DNA from: Crossaster papposus
Taxonomy: Eukaryota; Echinodermata; Asteroidea; Velatida; Solasteridae
Direction: 5' to 3'
DNA length: 64,000 nucleotides
Assembly (NCBI GenBank): GCA_037893245.1
Contig: JBAIAA010000317.1
Span: 372,001 to 436,000, forward strand
The position numbers and the translations under genes are program-made. Position 1 is the stretch's first letter; each line of letters opens with the position of its first letter. Below are positions 34,570 to 45,459 of the stretch, piece by piece. The notes under the pieces are model-generated. The model was not told the DNA's origin and searched no databases. It saw only the letters and a program-made list of their open reading frames with translations.

Positions 34570-34730
34570 GGTTAGAAACACCATTGTTAATTGATTGAAT
34601 TATCAGGAATGGGTGGATTTTGGGGGTTGTATTTTTATAGTCAATATCGTTTAACTAACCTGTTCAAAGTTTTACTATCATGTCGAATAAAAAGTAACAT
34701 TTGTCGATATCTGCAAATGGTTTAAGTAAC
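34570..34730 (+). mobile_element. MITE-A, internally deleted
   Basis: Left part with TTGAATTATCAGGAATGGGT and TATCGTTTAACTAACCTGTT runs directly into the right-end motif TCGATATCTGCAAATGG. The hairpin and middle are gone and the termini are decayed. Confidence 0.75.
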
Positions 34731-35135
34731 ATTTTATTATCTTTCCTAATACCTGCAAACTCTCATTTTTACTTCTGTCCAGTTCTGTCGCATTTTGCCA
34801 GAACGCCTTACATGTAGTCAAGAGCTTGTCCACATATAAACGAGGGCTTGTTCGTATCAATCTACAGTTATTGACTGCCATTTATATTACCACGATGACA
34901 ATGTTTGTCTTATGCTGCAAATTGCGTTCATCACCTGCGGTTTGATTAAACTTTCCAACTAATTCTCAACATGATTGATGTCATTTTGCTTTGCCCAGTC
35001 TCCTATAAACGGTCGTTCTTTTTGGGCAAATTGGTCATTAAAACAGTCTTTCATTTATCAAAGAAACAGAATCCGCACAACACTTGTACTTGAATCCAAT
35101 TTATACATGTAATGAAGTTCTTTATTATAAGGTCC
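34731..35135. other. Unassigned DNA
   Basis: Nothing recognisable. Confidence 0.4.
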
Positions 35136-35522
35136 TTAAAGGTAGGATACACTATTTTAATTGCTTGAATTATAATGAATGGGTGGATTTGGGGGGTTGT
35201 ATTTTTGAGAAAATATCGTTTAAAGGTATTATACACCATTGGTAATTGTTTGAATTATCATGAATGGGTGGATTTGGAGAGTTGTATTTTATAGCTAATG
35301 TCGTTTAACTGACCTGTCCGAAGTTTTACAAACATGGATGATGAGAAAAGCAAGAACAACGGTGTTCGTTTTCAACCGGCAGTGGTTCCTATGTTGTTCT
35401 TGGTTGTTCAATGTTTCGCAACAATGACAGAATTTCTAGCGCAATCATTTTGCTGGATGCCTACAATCCATATTTACTTTCAAATAATCAAGATATTTCT
35501 TAAAAATTCGGTAGTACAGGTG
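35136..35522 (+). mobile_element. MITE-A nested in MITE-A
   Basis: A first copy starts AGGTAGGATACACTATTTTA after TTAA near 35136 and runs to ...AAAATATCG. There the sequence TTTAA is followed at once by a second start, AGGTATTATACACCATTGG. In other copies the same point reads CGTTTAACTGACC, which contains TTAA, so the second copy used an internal TTAA of the first as target. The second copy continues through ATGGATGATGAGAAAAGCAA and TTGCTGGATGCCTACAATC and stops at GTAGTACAGG without its right end. Confidence 0.8.
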
Positions 35523-36191
35523 TAACATATGTCGTCTTCATAATTTGATTAACTAATTGAAAGTGGCACAACATAAATCTTGGGTAGCTATAGGTAATTA
35601 GGTATATCTCTGGACTGAGATTAAAACCGATGTGTGTAGCTTTTTTAAAGCAATTTCCTTTTACAAAATATGCGTTTCACTTGCATCATTTTTTGAGGGA
35701 CACGCCTTCCTGCCCAGTAATCACAGAAAATCCCAACATCCAAGACAGGCAGTCAGCACCCTTCTCCCCCTCCCAATCTCCATTACTGTATCTTAATCGC
35801 CAATATATGTGCAAAATTGGAAATGAGGAGGAGGAGGAGGAGGGGGAAGGGGAAGGGGGGGGGGGGGGGGGGGTGGGGGAAGGGTATGGTGGTGGTTTAA
35901 GCCAAGGCGGATATTCAGGGGGGCAATTTAAATTTCGAATGCAAAGGAGAACCGTTTTGCACATAGACCGCATTCGTGCACCAGGTTCATTGAGTGCCTG
36001 ATGTAACTTGCTTAGTTTCTCCTGACCCGTAAGCAATTAGTTTATGATTGCTGTTACAAAACGGGATATCCGCGGATTTGGGTACAGGCTTTTGACTTGC
36101 GCAACACATAGTATACAGTGGATTACCGGGATTTTAATGTTGGTCTGATTGCAATTATTCCTTGGTGCCTCTGTTCGGCAAGAACCCGACC

Positions 36192-36222
<31 letters not shown>

Positions 36223-36426
36223 TTCCCTGGGAAATGTTTTATCCTCGTGGCAAATGCATTTAATCTCATGTAAACGTGGCTGATGCATCGAATCTAATAG
36301 TGACTGCATGCGGATTTTGAATTCTGGCATGGTTGAAAACAGAAAACAACACCAAATTAAACATTTCAAATAAACCACAAAAGGCTAATTGTTTTTGTTT
36401 TTATAAACTTCTCGGGTGAATGCTCA
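35523..36426. other. Unassigned DNA with long G and C runs
   Basis: G19 at 35855-35873 after a GAG-rich stretch, and C29 at 36193-36221. It lies downstream of the minus-strand piggyBac stop, so part may be that element's 3' region, but I could not find its right terminal repeat. Confidence 0.5.
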
Positions 36427-36452
36427 TTACAGACTATGAAACTTATCAAAGC

Positions 36453-36542
36453 ATGGTAGTACACACATTGGTTTGTCACACTGTTTACAAATCAAGCATG
36501 GTAGTACACACATTGGTTTGTCACACTGTTTACAAATCATGC
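36453..36542 (-). repeat. 45-bp tandem duplication in transposase tail
   Basis: Two nearly identical 45-base units, each with GGTAGTACACACATTGGTTT then GTCACACTGTTTACAAATCA, duplicate the segment coding CKQCDKPMCVLPC. The Cys-rich cross-brace at the C-terminus therefore appears one and a half times. Confidence 0.95.
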
Positions 36543-38049
36543 GAGTTTGTTTACGCTTGGCTCTTGTACTGCAAACAACACAGTTGCGCTTTTTGCCGGC
36601 AGAAATTCTTCCAGGATAGTGATGAGTCGGAAAGCGGCTGGAACCACGCGACACTTGACCGGCACGCAGAGCTTGGTTGTGGAAATAAGCTCTTCTATCA
36701 CCTTCACCCAGAAATCCAAAGAGGCCAAGTGCTGATTTGTAGGGATGCTGTTGTATACAATGGTAGCATTCACCAAGCAGATGTCAAGAATGGCCACGAA
36801 AACTCTTTTTCACCATTTCATCGATTTGTGAGGGTGCGAGTAGTACTGACACATCTGTGCTGCGAGATCACTTCCTCCCATGTATTTATTATAATCATTA
36901 ACGACAGAAAGTTTTTTGATCGTACGAAGTCCACTCAAACTGTTTTTGCTCCGAATGTCTTTCGTGTCGATATTGCAGTTTCCAACATTTGTGAGAAGAG
37001 TTACACGCTTGGCATCCTGCCAAACGACGCACAGTTGGCCGGCTTTGGTGTAAAACTGGGGGTCAGTACCTCTTTTCATGTGTAGCTTTTTGGGGTTTGC
37101 AAAATCTGGAATCCCCAGTGTGATGTAACGTGCAGTTCCACAGGCTCCAAACTTTAACTGTGATAACTTGCAGATGAGAGCTGGGCTTGTGTACCAATTG
37201 TCCATGAAAATAAAATGTCCCTTATTTTCGAGTCCTGTAATTAGGTCGAGGACTACATGCTCAGCAGATGTAATATTAGGTGTGTGGTGTGTTGAAGCAT
37301 AACCAATGGACGGTCGACTGGATTCCTTTGATGTGGGCTGGGAGCCGGTGAACACCTTCCAAGCACAGGTATAACCAGTTTCTGACTCGTTTAATGAAAA
37401 ACATTTTAATCCCCATTTGGCGGACTTTCGTGGCATGTACTGTTTGAAACCAAGTCTACCTTTGAACTTGATCATTGTCTCATCGGGTGAGAGATTTCGG
37501 CCTGGCTTGTAAATGCGAGGAAAGGATGGCAGTACAATGTCAAGCAGCGGGCGGACCTTGGACAGTTTGTCAGGGGGAGCATCTCCAGCTGTCGCGGCGT
37601 TGTTGGCAAGGTGGAAAAATCGAAGGATCGCAGTGAATCGATTGCGAGACATGGTCGCCGAATACAGGGGACTTCGCAGAACTTCGGACCTGGACCAGTG
37701 CATGCTGTAGCGAGGCCTTTTGTTGATACCCATGCACAGAAGCAAGGCCACGAATGCCATAATTTCAGGAACATTAGTTGGATTCCATGCAGGCTGATGA
37801 TTGGCCACCCATTGTTTGGTCTGCGTAGCGATTGGTCTCATCCACCATCAACTCCCACACTGCTTTGCAGAAGAAGAGCTGAAAGATTCGCATGGGCGAC
37901 AGGTGACTGAAATCTTCCGTACAGCCAGTCTTTTCACTGAATTGGATTGGTGGGCGCTTGCTGTAAGAGGTGCTTGCTTTATTCCATTCACACCTGAAAT
38001 AGGAACATTCAGAAAGGTTAATGGGACACTATTCATTTCACGGCACCTT

Positions 38050-38290
38050 TTCTTTTAAGGGTATTATACAACATTAGCTCTTTTTTTTTTTTTTTTTTTT
38101 TTTTGGGTGGGGGGGGGTAAACAGATTTAACCGGGGTTTAGTATTTTTTTGGACGTCGTACGTTGGCTGACCATCTTTGTAAATTGCTAAACAATGTCAA
38201 TTTTGTTAAAACAGAAGAGCACACCAGGTGCCCTGATTTCACAGGATGCTCGAGACCATTCGTGAATGTCAAATATGGTCATTCAATAAA
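38050..38290. mobile_element. MITE-B-like fragment in the piggyBac intron
   Basis: AGGGTATTATACAACATTAG after TTTTAA resembles a MITE-B terminus. It is followed by a T run with G9 and then by CCTGATTTCACAGGATGCTC, shared with 13700-13884. It lies within the intron (37994-38533), so it came in after, or with, the piggyBac copy. Confidence 0.6.
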
Positions 38291-38934
38291 TGATTTTTTT
38301 TTTCTAATCAATTTCTAATTGGATTCAATCGGATGATGCAATGCAAATTGAAACGTTCAGTGTTTTGATGATTTTTCCTGCAAAAGGACATCCAAATGCA
38401 AAGGTTACAGTACATTACAGTACAGTAGCCTATGAATGTCGGATGCGAAAAATTTCGAGAAAAGCCAAGTTGAACCATGGAGGAATACGATTCCTCCATG
38501 GTTGAACTTGCCTTTTCAGTAACCTCCCTTTACCTGTAGTTTGGCTTTGCCGAAGAAGATGAAGGAGTTGCTTCATCATCACTTTCGTCAGATGTTGCTA
38601 CAGAAGATTCATCATCGGACATATCTGAACCGCTATCTGCGAAGATTTCCTCCAAAATCTTGGAAGCGTTTTCAGTCATGATGGCAGCTAAGTGGCGTGG
38701 GCACGCAAAGTGTTTTTCGCACGCGCGCGTCCTGGCTTTTTAAGCCATTTGAAACCAATAATAAACCACACAAAGAGTGAGGGCGCTGTTCACATTTCAG
38801 TTCTAAAGAAAAGGGCTTGTGCCATCAAAAGACGCTGGTCACGTAACGACGATTATCATTGGGACATTTCGGCTCTTTGGTTGCCAACGTCTATGTTAAT
38901 TGGAGCCCAGGTGGCGCGCGCGGTACTCATAGGG

Positions 38935-39370
38935 TTAGGGGCGTTGCTGCGCCTCTGCATTTTGATATCAGGCCCATCAGCGAAGGCATCAACAGCGCAA
39001 TACCACATACTAATTCACATTTTTTTTATTGGGAAGAGTTGTCGTCGCTCCCGACGGACTTTCATTACTACGACCAAGGGTAGCACTTTCTTCATATAAA
39101 TAGTTCACAAATTTTCAATTGAGAATTTAGCGAGATTTTGTTTTTACTATTATGTGATGGCAGTCATATTGAAGAATGAATTGCAGCGCCCCGGAGTTGT
39201 TAAATAGCCAGTGACATACAGTGGCATCATAATAAAAGAGTTAAAAGATGGTGCACAATTAACAAAAGCACAGTGCTTGCTTGAAATTCGGCAACTGTCG
39301 GGCACACACACACACACATGTATTTCTGTCGATTTACATAGTTTACCGGAAAGTACTAATAGTACTGAAT
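38935..39370. other. Unassigned DNA
   Basis: Short flank with no gene; (CA)n at 39303-39318. Confidence 0.4.
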
Positions 39371-39598
39371 ACGCTAGATATCCTGTAATTGTTCTGAAAA
39401 ATTGAATTTTATAACAAAAACAATCCCGATAACCGGACGGCGATTGCGAAAAAACAAGAACAACAATAACAACTGCCCGGACAGGTCAGTTAAACGATAT
39501 TGACTATAACACCCCCCCCCCCCCCCCCCCCCCAACACCTCAAATCCACCCATTCCTGATATTTACAACAGTTACCAATGGTGTATTCTACCTTTAAT
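39371..39598 (-). mobile_element. MITE-A, partial, interrupted by C22
   Basis: Minus-strand copy with the TTCGCAATCGCCGTCCGGTT hairpin half and AAATCCACCCATTCCTG block, ending at TTACCAATGGTGTATTCTACC then TTTAA-like sequence. A 22-base C run (39512-39533) has expanded where other copies have five or six C. Confidence 0.85.
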
Positions 39599-40624
39599 AC
39601 TCAAACGTGGTACGTGGCAGGCTTTCACATATTCCTACTTTTTATTATTTTTTCATACATTTTCCTGTTCCTAAAATGAAATCTCATGGAATATTTTAGT
39701 GCTTCATACTTTCATATGAAAATATAAAACAATGAAGGGGTTTAAGAGTACTATAAAGATAGAGCACACGTGCTGTGAGTGCCGAACATGTCAACATAGG
39801 CTTATGATGCTGAAGACATGAGCAAGTATCACCAAAAGCTACAGAAATTACCGTAAACGTTATGTACTTTTACCCCCTTTTACCCCCTTTCTCCGATTTG
39901 TGCAATGTTCCGTACCATGGGTCTTATTGACAACAATGGCTCTTTTTAAGTAGAAATTTCCGGTCGAGCAGATGAGCGCTACTTTTCATTACGGTGCATG
40001 CCTACTGCCTAGGTGCATGAATATAATAGTACATGTTTAACTATCAAAAGCCAATTCCCAAAAGGATTGAGGCAGGCTGTATACAAAAATCTATCTCCTC
40101 TTAAATCACAAAGCCGACAGGCTTCCACAGTGAATGGAGGATTAGTCAATTTTCCCATCGGGACAGATGGGGAGTCTCAATCAGTACCTAACGCATCATC
40201 TACACAATCCATCTGTATCCTGTCAAAAATCAATTCTCAGGTACAAAAATTACGAATTGCTGTCTATTCATCATCGCAGCAGTCATTTGATCTGCGGGCA
40301 TTTTGGATAATTTGTAAAATTTTTGTTTCGCCTTCAAGGCACATGCGATGAATAGATTTCTTCCTTTCGAATGATGCATTCCATAATGATGGACACCGTT
40401 CATGACTTTGGGCGAGGCAAACAAGTCTGCAGTATTTTATTTGTTGCAATGGCAAACATCAGTGTGTTAGAAACTGTGTGTAGACACAGTTAGTTTTGTA
40501 CCATTCGAACGTGAATTTCTTAGATAATTGACACTTCATGACAAATGTAGTGTTCCGATGTAACATGGAATGCCCTATCTCTTTTACATCTTTTGTCATG
40601 TTGCAAGATATGGTATAGCTAGGA
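39599..40624. other. Unassigned AT-rich DNA
   Basis: No gene recognised; the 112-codon frame at 40013-40351 has no familiar domain. Confidence 0.4.
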
Positions 40625-41003
40625 TTATAACACCTCACTCACAGATTCTGTGTCTTGATTGGCCGAGAGCGCGTCATGTGTCACTTGCTATTTTTACAAT
40701 TTTTTACTTACGCTCCAAAAAGACTATACCACGCAGCCTCGTTCTGAAAAAGTACTATGCGCATAGCAACACACGTACTATGGGCATAGCAACACACGTA
40801 CTATGCACATAGCAACGAAAGCGTGACTAAAACCCAGACGTGTGTTTCGGTGCATTGCGTGAACATTGCTCTATCATCCTTGCACCCGTTCATCAAGGCA
40901 ACAAAGTACACGTATAGTTTGATCACTGAATTCGGAGATTGTTTTAATTACTATACTTTCAGGAAGCTTAAATTGTGCAGATTCTGTGAGTGAGGTGTTA
41001 TAA
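40625..41003. mobile_element. TIR element, 26-bp ends TTATAACACCTCACTCACAG
   Basis: The left end (40625-40650) and right end (40978-41003) are inverted with one mismatch in 26 bp. Inside are TTGATTGGCCGAGAGCGCGT and a triplet of CGTACTATGnnCATAGCAAC units at about 40752-40820, each containing a small ATGnnCAT palindrome. No ORF. A related TGATTGGTCAGAGCGTGACC motif is found at 44638, next to another hairpin. Confidence 0.85.
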
Positions 41004-41005
41004 AA

Positions 41006-41167
41006 CAAATATTGACTGCTTTATTTCGCGGTATAGTAAAACTAGCCTCCCTCGGTGATCCATGGAGCATTCTATTTTCCCTCGGCTTCGCCTCTGGAAA
41101 ATAGATCGCTCCATGGATCACCTCGGGAGGCTAGTTTTACTATACCACTCAAAGCAGTCAATATTTG
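41006..41167. repeat. ~160-bp near-perfect palindrome, GGCTTCGCC centre
   Basis: Arms from AAATATTGACTGCTTT through GGTATAGTAAAACTAGCCTC, CTCGGTGATCCATGGAGC and ATTTTCC on the left are mirrored on the right. The centre is CTCGGCTTCGCCTC. It abuts the TIR element ending at 41003. The arms would form a cruciform of about 70 bp. Confidence 0.9.
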
Positions 41168-42182
41168 TATAATACTATACTGTCTGACCTCAAAGTTATA
41201 AGATTATTGTAGATACGTTACAAGTGAATAGTTGACAAATATATTACAACGTAACCAATGTCAAACTAGGGAACACCGTGTTAAATTGTTTATAGCTACT
41301 GATAAACTTGTATTTAAGGACGCAGGCTCGTCAAACGAGAGAGCAACATTTTTAAAAGCGCCTTATGTCGCTCGCTATGCATGGGGAAGACGAATTGTTA
41401 ATGTTGTTATGCTGTTCTGTGAAGATTACTTACACCCTTTGTTGACACGTGCACATGGAAATAAGACGGTTATAATGCTTTGCAATAGCAAGCTTCGTTT
41501 GCAAATCGATACTTAGGTCAAATTTACAAAGCATCTAAGGTCGCATGCAAATAAGCAGATATTACGCAAACTACTTGTAAACAAAGAACAAAAGTTAGAA
41601 TTGCAAAGGTCAACATTAGCATTATAAGAGAATCTTGAAAATTACACTGTCGATTGAAAACAAGAATACTTGCTAGAGAAGAAAGATTCGAACACGGGGA
41701 GTTGCCCTTGCAAGTATGCTTTACAGAAACGTACAATTGCATGCAAATGTGGCACAAAGAAAATAAAGTTTAGCAATAAAAACAAAGCACGTGTAAGCAT
41801 TAACTGTTTTAATAGGTTCATCTTCATTTAATTAGTATTTATTTAGTATTAGTATTGATTTAGATTATGATAATGATAAGGAGATTTCCTCGTCCTCGCC
41901 AATTAGCTTCGCAGCCTAGTTATTTTGTTGCTGCGCGTGTGGTGATTATAGAATCGTCGTGCAACACCCATACACCATGATGTATACATGTACAATACAC
42001 GCTGAAGGGAGCCCGCACACCCCGTGCATGCCATAGCTGCAACACTGGCCTATTTTTTGACTGAGCCTGTAGACAAAAATAAGCACGCGCTCTTCGGGAT
42101 TGTAAGACTCTTGCAACCGAAGTACCGCGCTAGGGCAAAGGTGACTTTTCGTGGCACAAATGTGTCCGTCGCGCATATTGAT
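41168..42182. other. Unassigned DNA
   Basis: No gene recognised. CCTCGTCCTCGCCAATTAGC near 41889 hints at another GAGGCGAAGCCGAG-type relic. Confidence 0.4.
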
Positions 42183-42560
42183 AAACCTGCGTCACCATTG
42201 GTAATTGCTCGAATTATCACAAATGGGGGATTTGGAGGTTTGCAATTTATAGTAAATATCGTTTGACGGACCTGTCCGAAGTTTTAGAACCATGGATGCT
42301 GAAAAAAGCAAGAAAAACGGTGTTTGTTTTCAACTGGCGGCAGGCAGTACTTCTTACGTTGTTCTTGTTTTTTCGCGATCACCGTCCGGCGATCGTAAAT
42401 TGATATTTATCAAATTCAATTTTCCGAAACAATTACAGGATATCTAGGGCGATCCTTTTGTTGAATGCCTTTACTAATTATTTTCTTGTAAATAAGTAAA
42501 TAATTCCTAATAATTATGTAGTAAATGCTTTTGATATCTGCAAATGGTGTATCCTAAGGT
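42183..42560 (+). mobile_element. MITE-A, near full-length, ends decayed
   Basis: Starts in a mutated terminus (TGCGTCACCATTGGTAATTG), has ATGGATGCTGAAAAAAGCAA, CGCGATCACCGTCCGGCGAT and ends TCTGCAAATGGTGTATCCTA followed by AGG rather than CCTTTAA. Confidence 0.88.
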
Positions 42561-44510
42561 ATTATTAGGTAACTAACTAAATCTTGTGTGGGTTCCGTTC
42601 TGTGTGTTGTACCTAAACATGCATAGTACATGTACTGACATTGCCCCACAAGAGTTTCTGGACATAATTGGGACACCTTGTGGACCAACTTATTGGAATG
42701 ACTGTATAATTAAAAGTAATTTCATAAGATGCAATTTTGCTTTGAGGTGATGTAAATTTAAAATTAGGTTTTACCCTTCACCGACATGTATTTGTATAAA
42801 CACTGTATCGTTTAGACCCAACTGAGTAAATGGTTGTTTTTTTCACAATCTCTTGAGACAACACAATGTTTATGACAATCAGTGAAGGACCTAGCCCAAT
42901 CCCTCAGGGATGTACACAAACTTAAAACAGTCTTAACTTGTTTACCCTAACCCTTTTACCTAAGACATTCGAGATTTATGCTATTTAGACCCCATTCTGT
43001 CGTTCTAGAGCAAAAATAACTCCCAAATATCGTGTTGTTTTAAGGTAGCTAGACGTTTAGAGAGACACTGAAATGTCTCCCTAAACCAACCACAATAACT
43101 ATCTCTATACCCTCACATGTACCCATATGGGTATTTCCAAAAATAAAAGTGCCAATGCATCTGTATATATGCATAACTTTGTAAATCAAGTATTGTCTGC
43201 ACCCATTGCAGTTTCAGTATGTGGTAATGGTTTATCATTGTCACTCAAAACATGAATCAAACAAATCAAATTTATCTTTTTCATACATGATGAAAAACAT
43301 CGTTCTATGTGTAACGGGGACACACAATTTGGCAATCATTAGACAGTGGTACGTACGTACACAATTCAATTTTTCTTGAAAACCACAGCACACTATAGGT
43401 GTTGTTTGCAAATGGCGTACCTACATGTTCTAAAATACCCTGTAATAATACACGTCAGTGTCACCAGATGTGTTCATAATATAGCCGCAGTCCGGAATAA
43501 TGAGGCCAGCTTCCGTAGAACACGGCCTGTGAGGCAACTGCACGCTTGGTTCATTATGCAGTGCAGCTACTGGATAAAGGCTTATGTGCATTCATGCGTA
43601 TAATTAGGCGCATTAAGGAAATAGGGACGCCGATAATAGTTTCTACCAGCGTCAATGGGTTATAAGAAACAACGTTCTTACTACTTTAATACATTACATT
43701 ACAAAAAAACGATTACCCCTCTCAAACAAAAATCAATTTAAAAAGTATTCCCAAATTGCCGGTAGCCCAAAATACAAACCACCTTTAAGGAAAACCTGAA
43801 AGTGATCCAGACACATTTCTTTATTAACTTGATGACGATATTTTTCCTACGTTATCCATTCCCTGTATATCAACATCCTCCGGACCACAGTCATAACAGC
43901 ACTTGACCAAAAATGCAGTAAGTTGACCTGTTTTTCCCCTGGGTCCAGACTCATCAGCGACTGAGGCCCCTCAATAATTGTCATGTGTTTGGTTACTGCC
44001 AAAGTAGCTAGTGGGGGTGAAATTGTAGACTCGTGATTTTATTTCCAAATCCCCCTCCCCCCAAAAAGACATTAGAATATACAGCCTGGATGGTTGTGTT
44101 CTGTTTGGTCATGCTGTTTTTGTTTGCCTAAACAAATTTGAAAAGTTATTGAGTGCAGTTTTAATGTATGGTTGTACCAAGGGGAATAGGCCAATTGTAT
44201 CGTTGATTGTAGTTTTAGGATACAAATGTACTGGCACTGTCGACATTTTGAACAGGCGGTCATTTCAAATTTGTTTTACCCTTTCTTTTTCCTTTTTTTT
44301 TAATTTTTTTTTAATTTTTTTTTTGGGGGGGGGGGGGGGGTAGTAGTTGTTGAGGATGGAGAACAAATATTTGGATGAAATTTCATCCAAAATCCTAAGT
44401 CATAGGGTGAGTGAACATTTGTATATAACTTGATGGATTCAGCACTGTTAGGATTGATATGTGTTTACAAATAATGAATGTTGTCAGTGCGATGGTAAGA
44501 ATAATTGCAT
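42561..44510. other. Unassigned DNA
   Basis: No gene recognised. T-rich sequence and G16 lie at 44280-44340. A small inverted repeat TTTAGAGAGACACTGAAATGTCTC / CCCTAAACC occurs around 43055-43090. Confidence 0.4.
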
Positions 44511-44512
44511 GA

Positions 44513-44577
44513 GGTAACAGATGGAATGTTCTGTTCCACGAGGCGAAGCCGAGTGGAATGGAACATGTCATCTGTCA
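44513..44577. repeat. Hairpin with GAGGCGAAGCCGAG core
   Basis: Left arm ACAGATGGAATGTTCTGTTCCAC and right arm GTGGAATGGAACATGTCATCTGT surround GAGGCGAAGCCGAG. The downstream TGATTGGTCAGAGCGTGACC (44638) matches a motif in the 40625-41003 element, so the two loci are probably relatives. Confidence 0.85.
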
Positions 44578-45457
44578 ACGAATAATAACACATGTAATAT
44601 TTGTTTTATACAACACATGAATAAACCCTCGTCATCTGATTGGTCAGAGCGTGACCGTGTATTGGAAGTTATATTCACCGCTGTATATAACCATGGTTAA
44701 ACACAACATTATTTATCATTATTATTAATATTTTATAATGGAACGAATATTTCCTGTATGTGATCAACTATTCACCAATCGGGTGACAGGGATTGATTCA
44801 GGTGTTGTAAAGTAACATTTGCTGTTGCTGTGAATGTTGCTGTGGATGTGTGGATTTGGTGGTTATTATTTTATAGCAGTTTCTTCTTATTCTCATTGTT
44901 GCTCTGTATTCAAATGTTGTACAATTCTTTTTTCAAGCGTTAATTACTATTTATTGTTTTGATTTTTTTCCCTAAAACATTGAGATTTTTAGGAATAATT
45001 AAGGGCTATGGAAGTGCAAGCCAGCGAACTCATTGAACCCTCCTTATCAAGGCAATTGAGCATAACATGCAAAACAAATGCAAAGGTTGGGCACGGCTGA
45101 GTAAACATAATTATACGTGCTGTATAACTATCAAGATACTTTACCCAGCTACAAGAATGGGACCAATACGAAGTTACTGTCAACAAGTATCTGCATCTAA
45201 CACTTAAAAAACACCACAATTTACAGTAAAAATAATAGATTATATTCTAACACTCAACACCGATTCGTTTGAAGATTGCACTTTTCGAATATTCATTATA
45301 ATATTGTGGACAGCCCAACCAAAAATATGTATGACTTATGTATTGTGTATAATTTATAAATACACGTACCTAAATAAAGCACGGACAATAAACCCGCGAC
45401 CTCCCATGTACATGTATTCAACCCGAATGTGACAAATTCCGGCAGCATGCGCTTAAA
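44578..45457. other. Unassigned AT-rich DNA
   Basis: No gene or repeat end recognised. Confidence 0.4.
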
Positions 45458-45459
45458 TA

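Larger units (their letters stand above)
36427..38679 (-). pseudogene. piggyBac transposase pseudogene (two exons)
   Basis: Exon 1 is 38679-38534: an acidic N-terminus beginning MTENASKILEEIFADSGSD with donor CAG|GTA. Exon 2 begins at 37993 after TTTCAG. The main open part (37841-36810, 343 codons) has all three catalytic Asp motifs: LSPDETMIKFKGR (D120), FMDNWYTS (D214) and MGGSDLAAQ (D325). Breaks seen: a frameshift near 37790-37815, TGA at 36810-36812 where copy 2 has Trp, a frameshift near 36660-36690, and a 45-bp duplication in the zinc-binding tail. It is clearly homologous to 55177-57418, close enough to be the same family. It would not give a functional enzyme. Confidence 0.9.
36427..38934 (-). 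mobile_element. piggyBac-family element, copy 1, degenerate
   Basis: The minus-strand 5' end is at about 38934, where CCCTATGAGTACC follows a TTAA-like CTAA on that strand, comparable to CCCTATCAACCCC of copy 2. Its 5' UTR shares AACTGAAATGTnAACAGCGCCCTCACT with copy 2. Two exons follow. The 3' terminal repeat was not found, so the lower boundary is only the stop codon. Its intron contains a MITE-B-like fragment. Confidence 0.75.

Noticed and set aside
35686..36036. Proline/serine-rich minus-strand ORF
   Set aside because: Generated by the GAG repeat and G19 tract.
36420..37085. 221-codon plus-strand ORF
   Set aside because: It is the antisense shadow of the piggyBac pseudogene.
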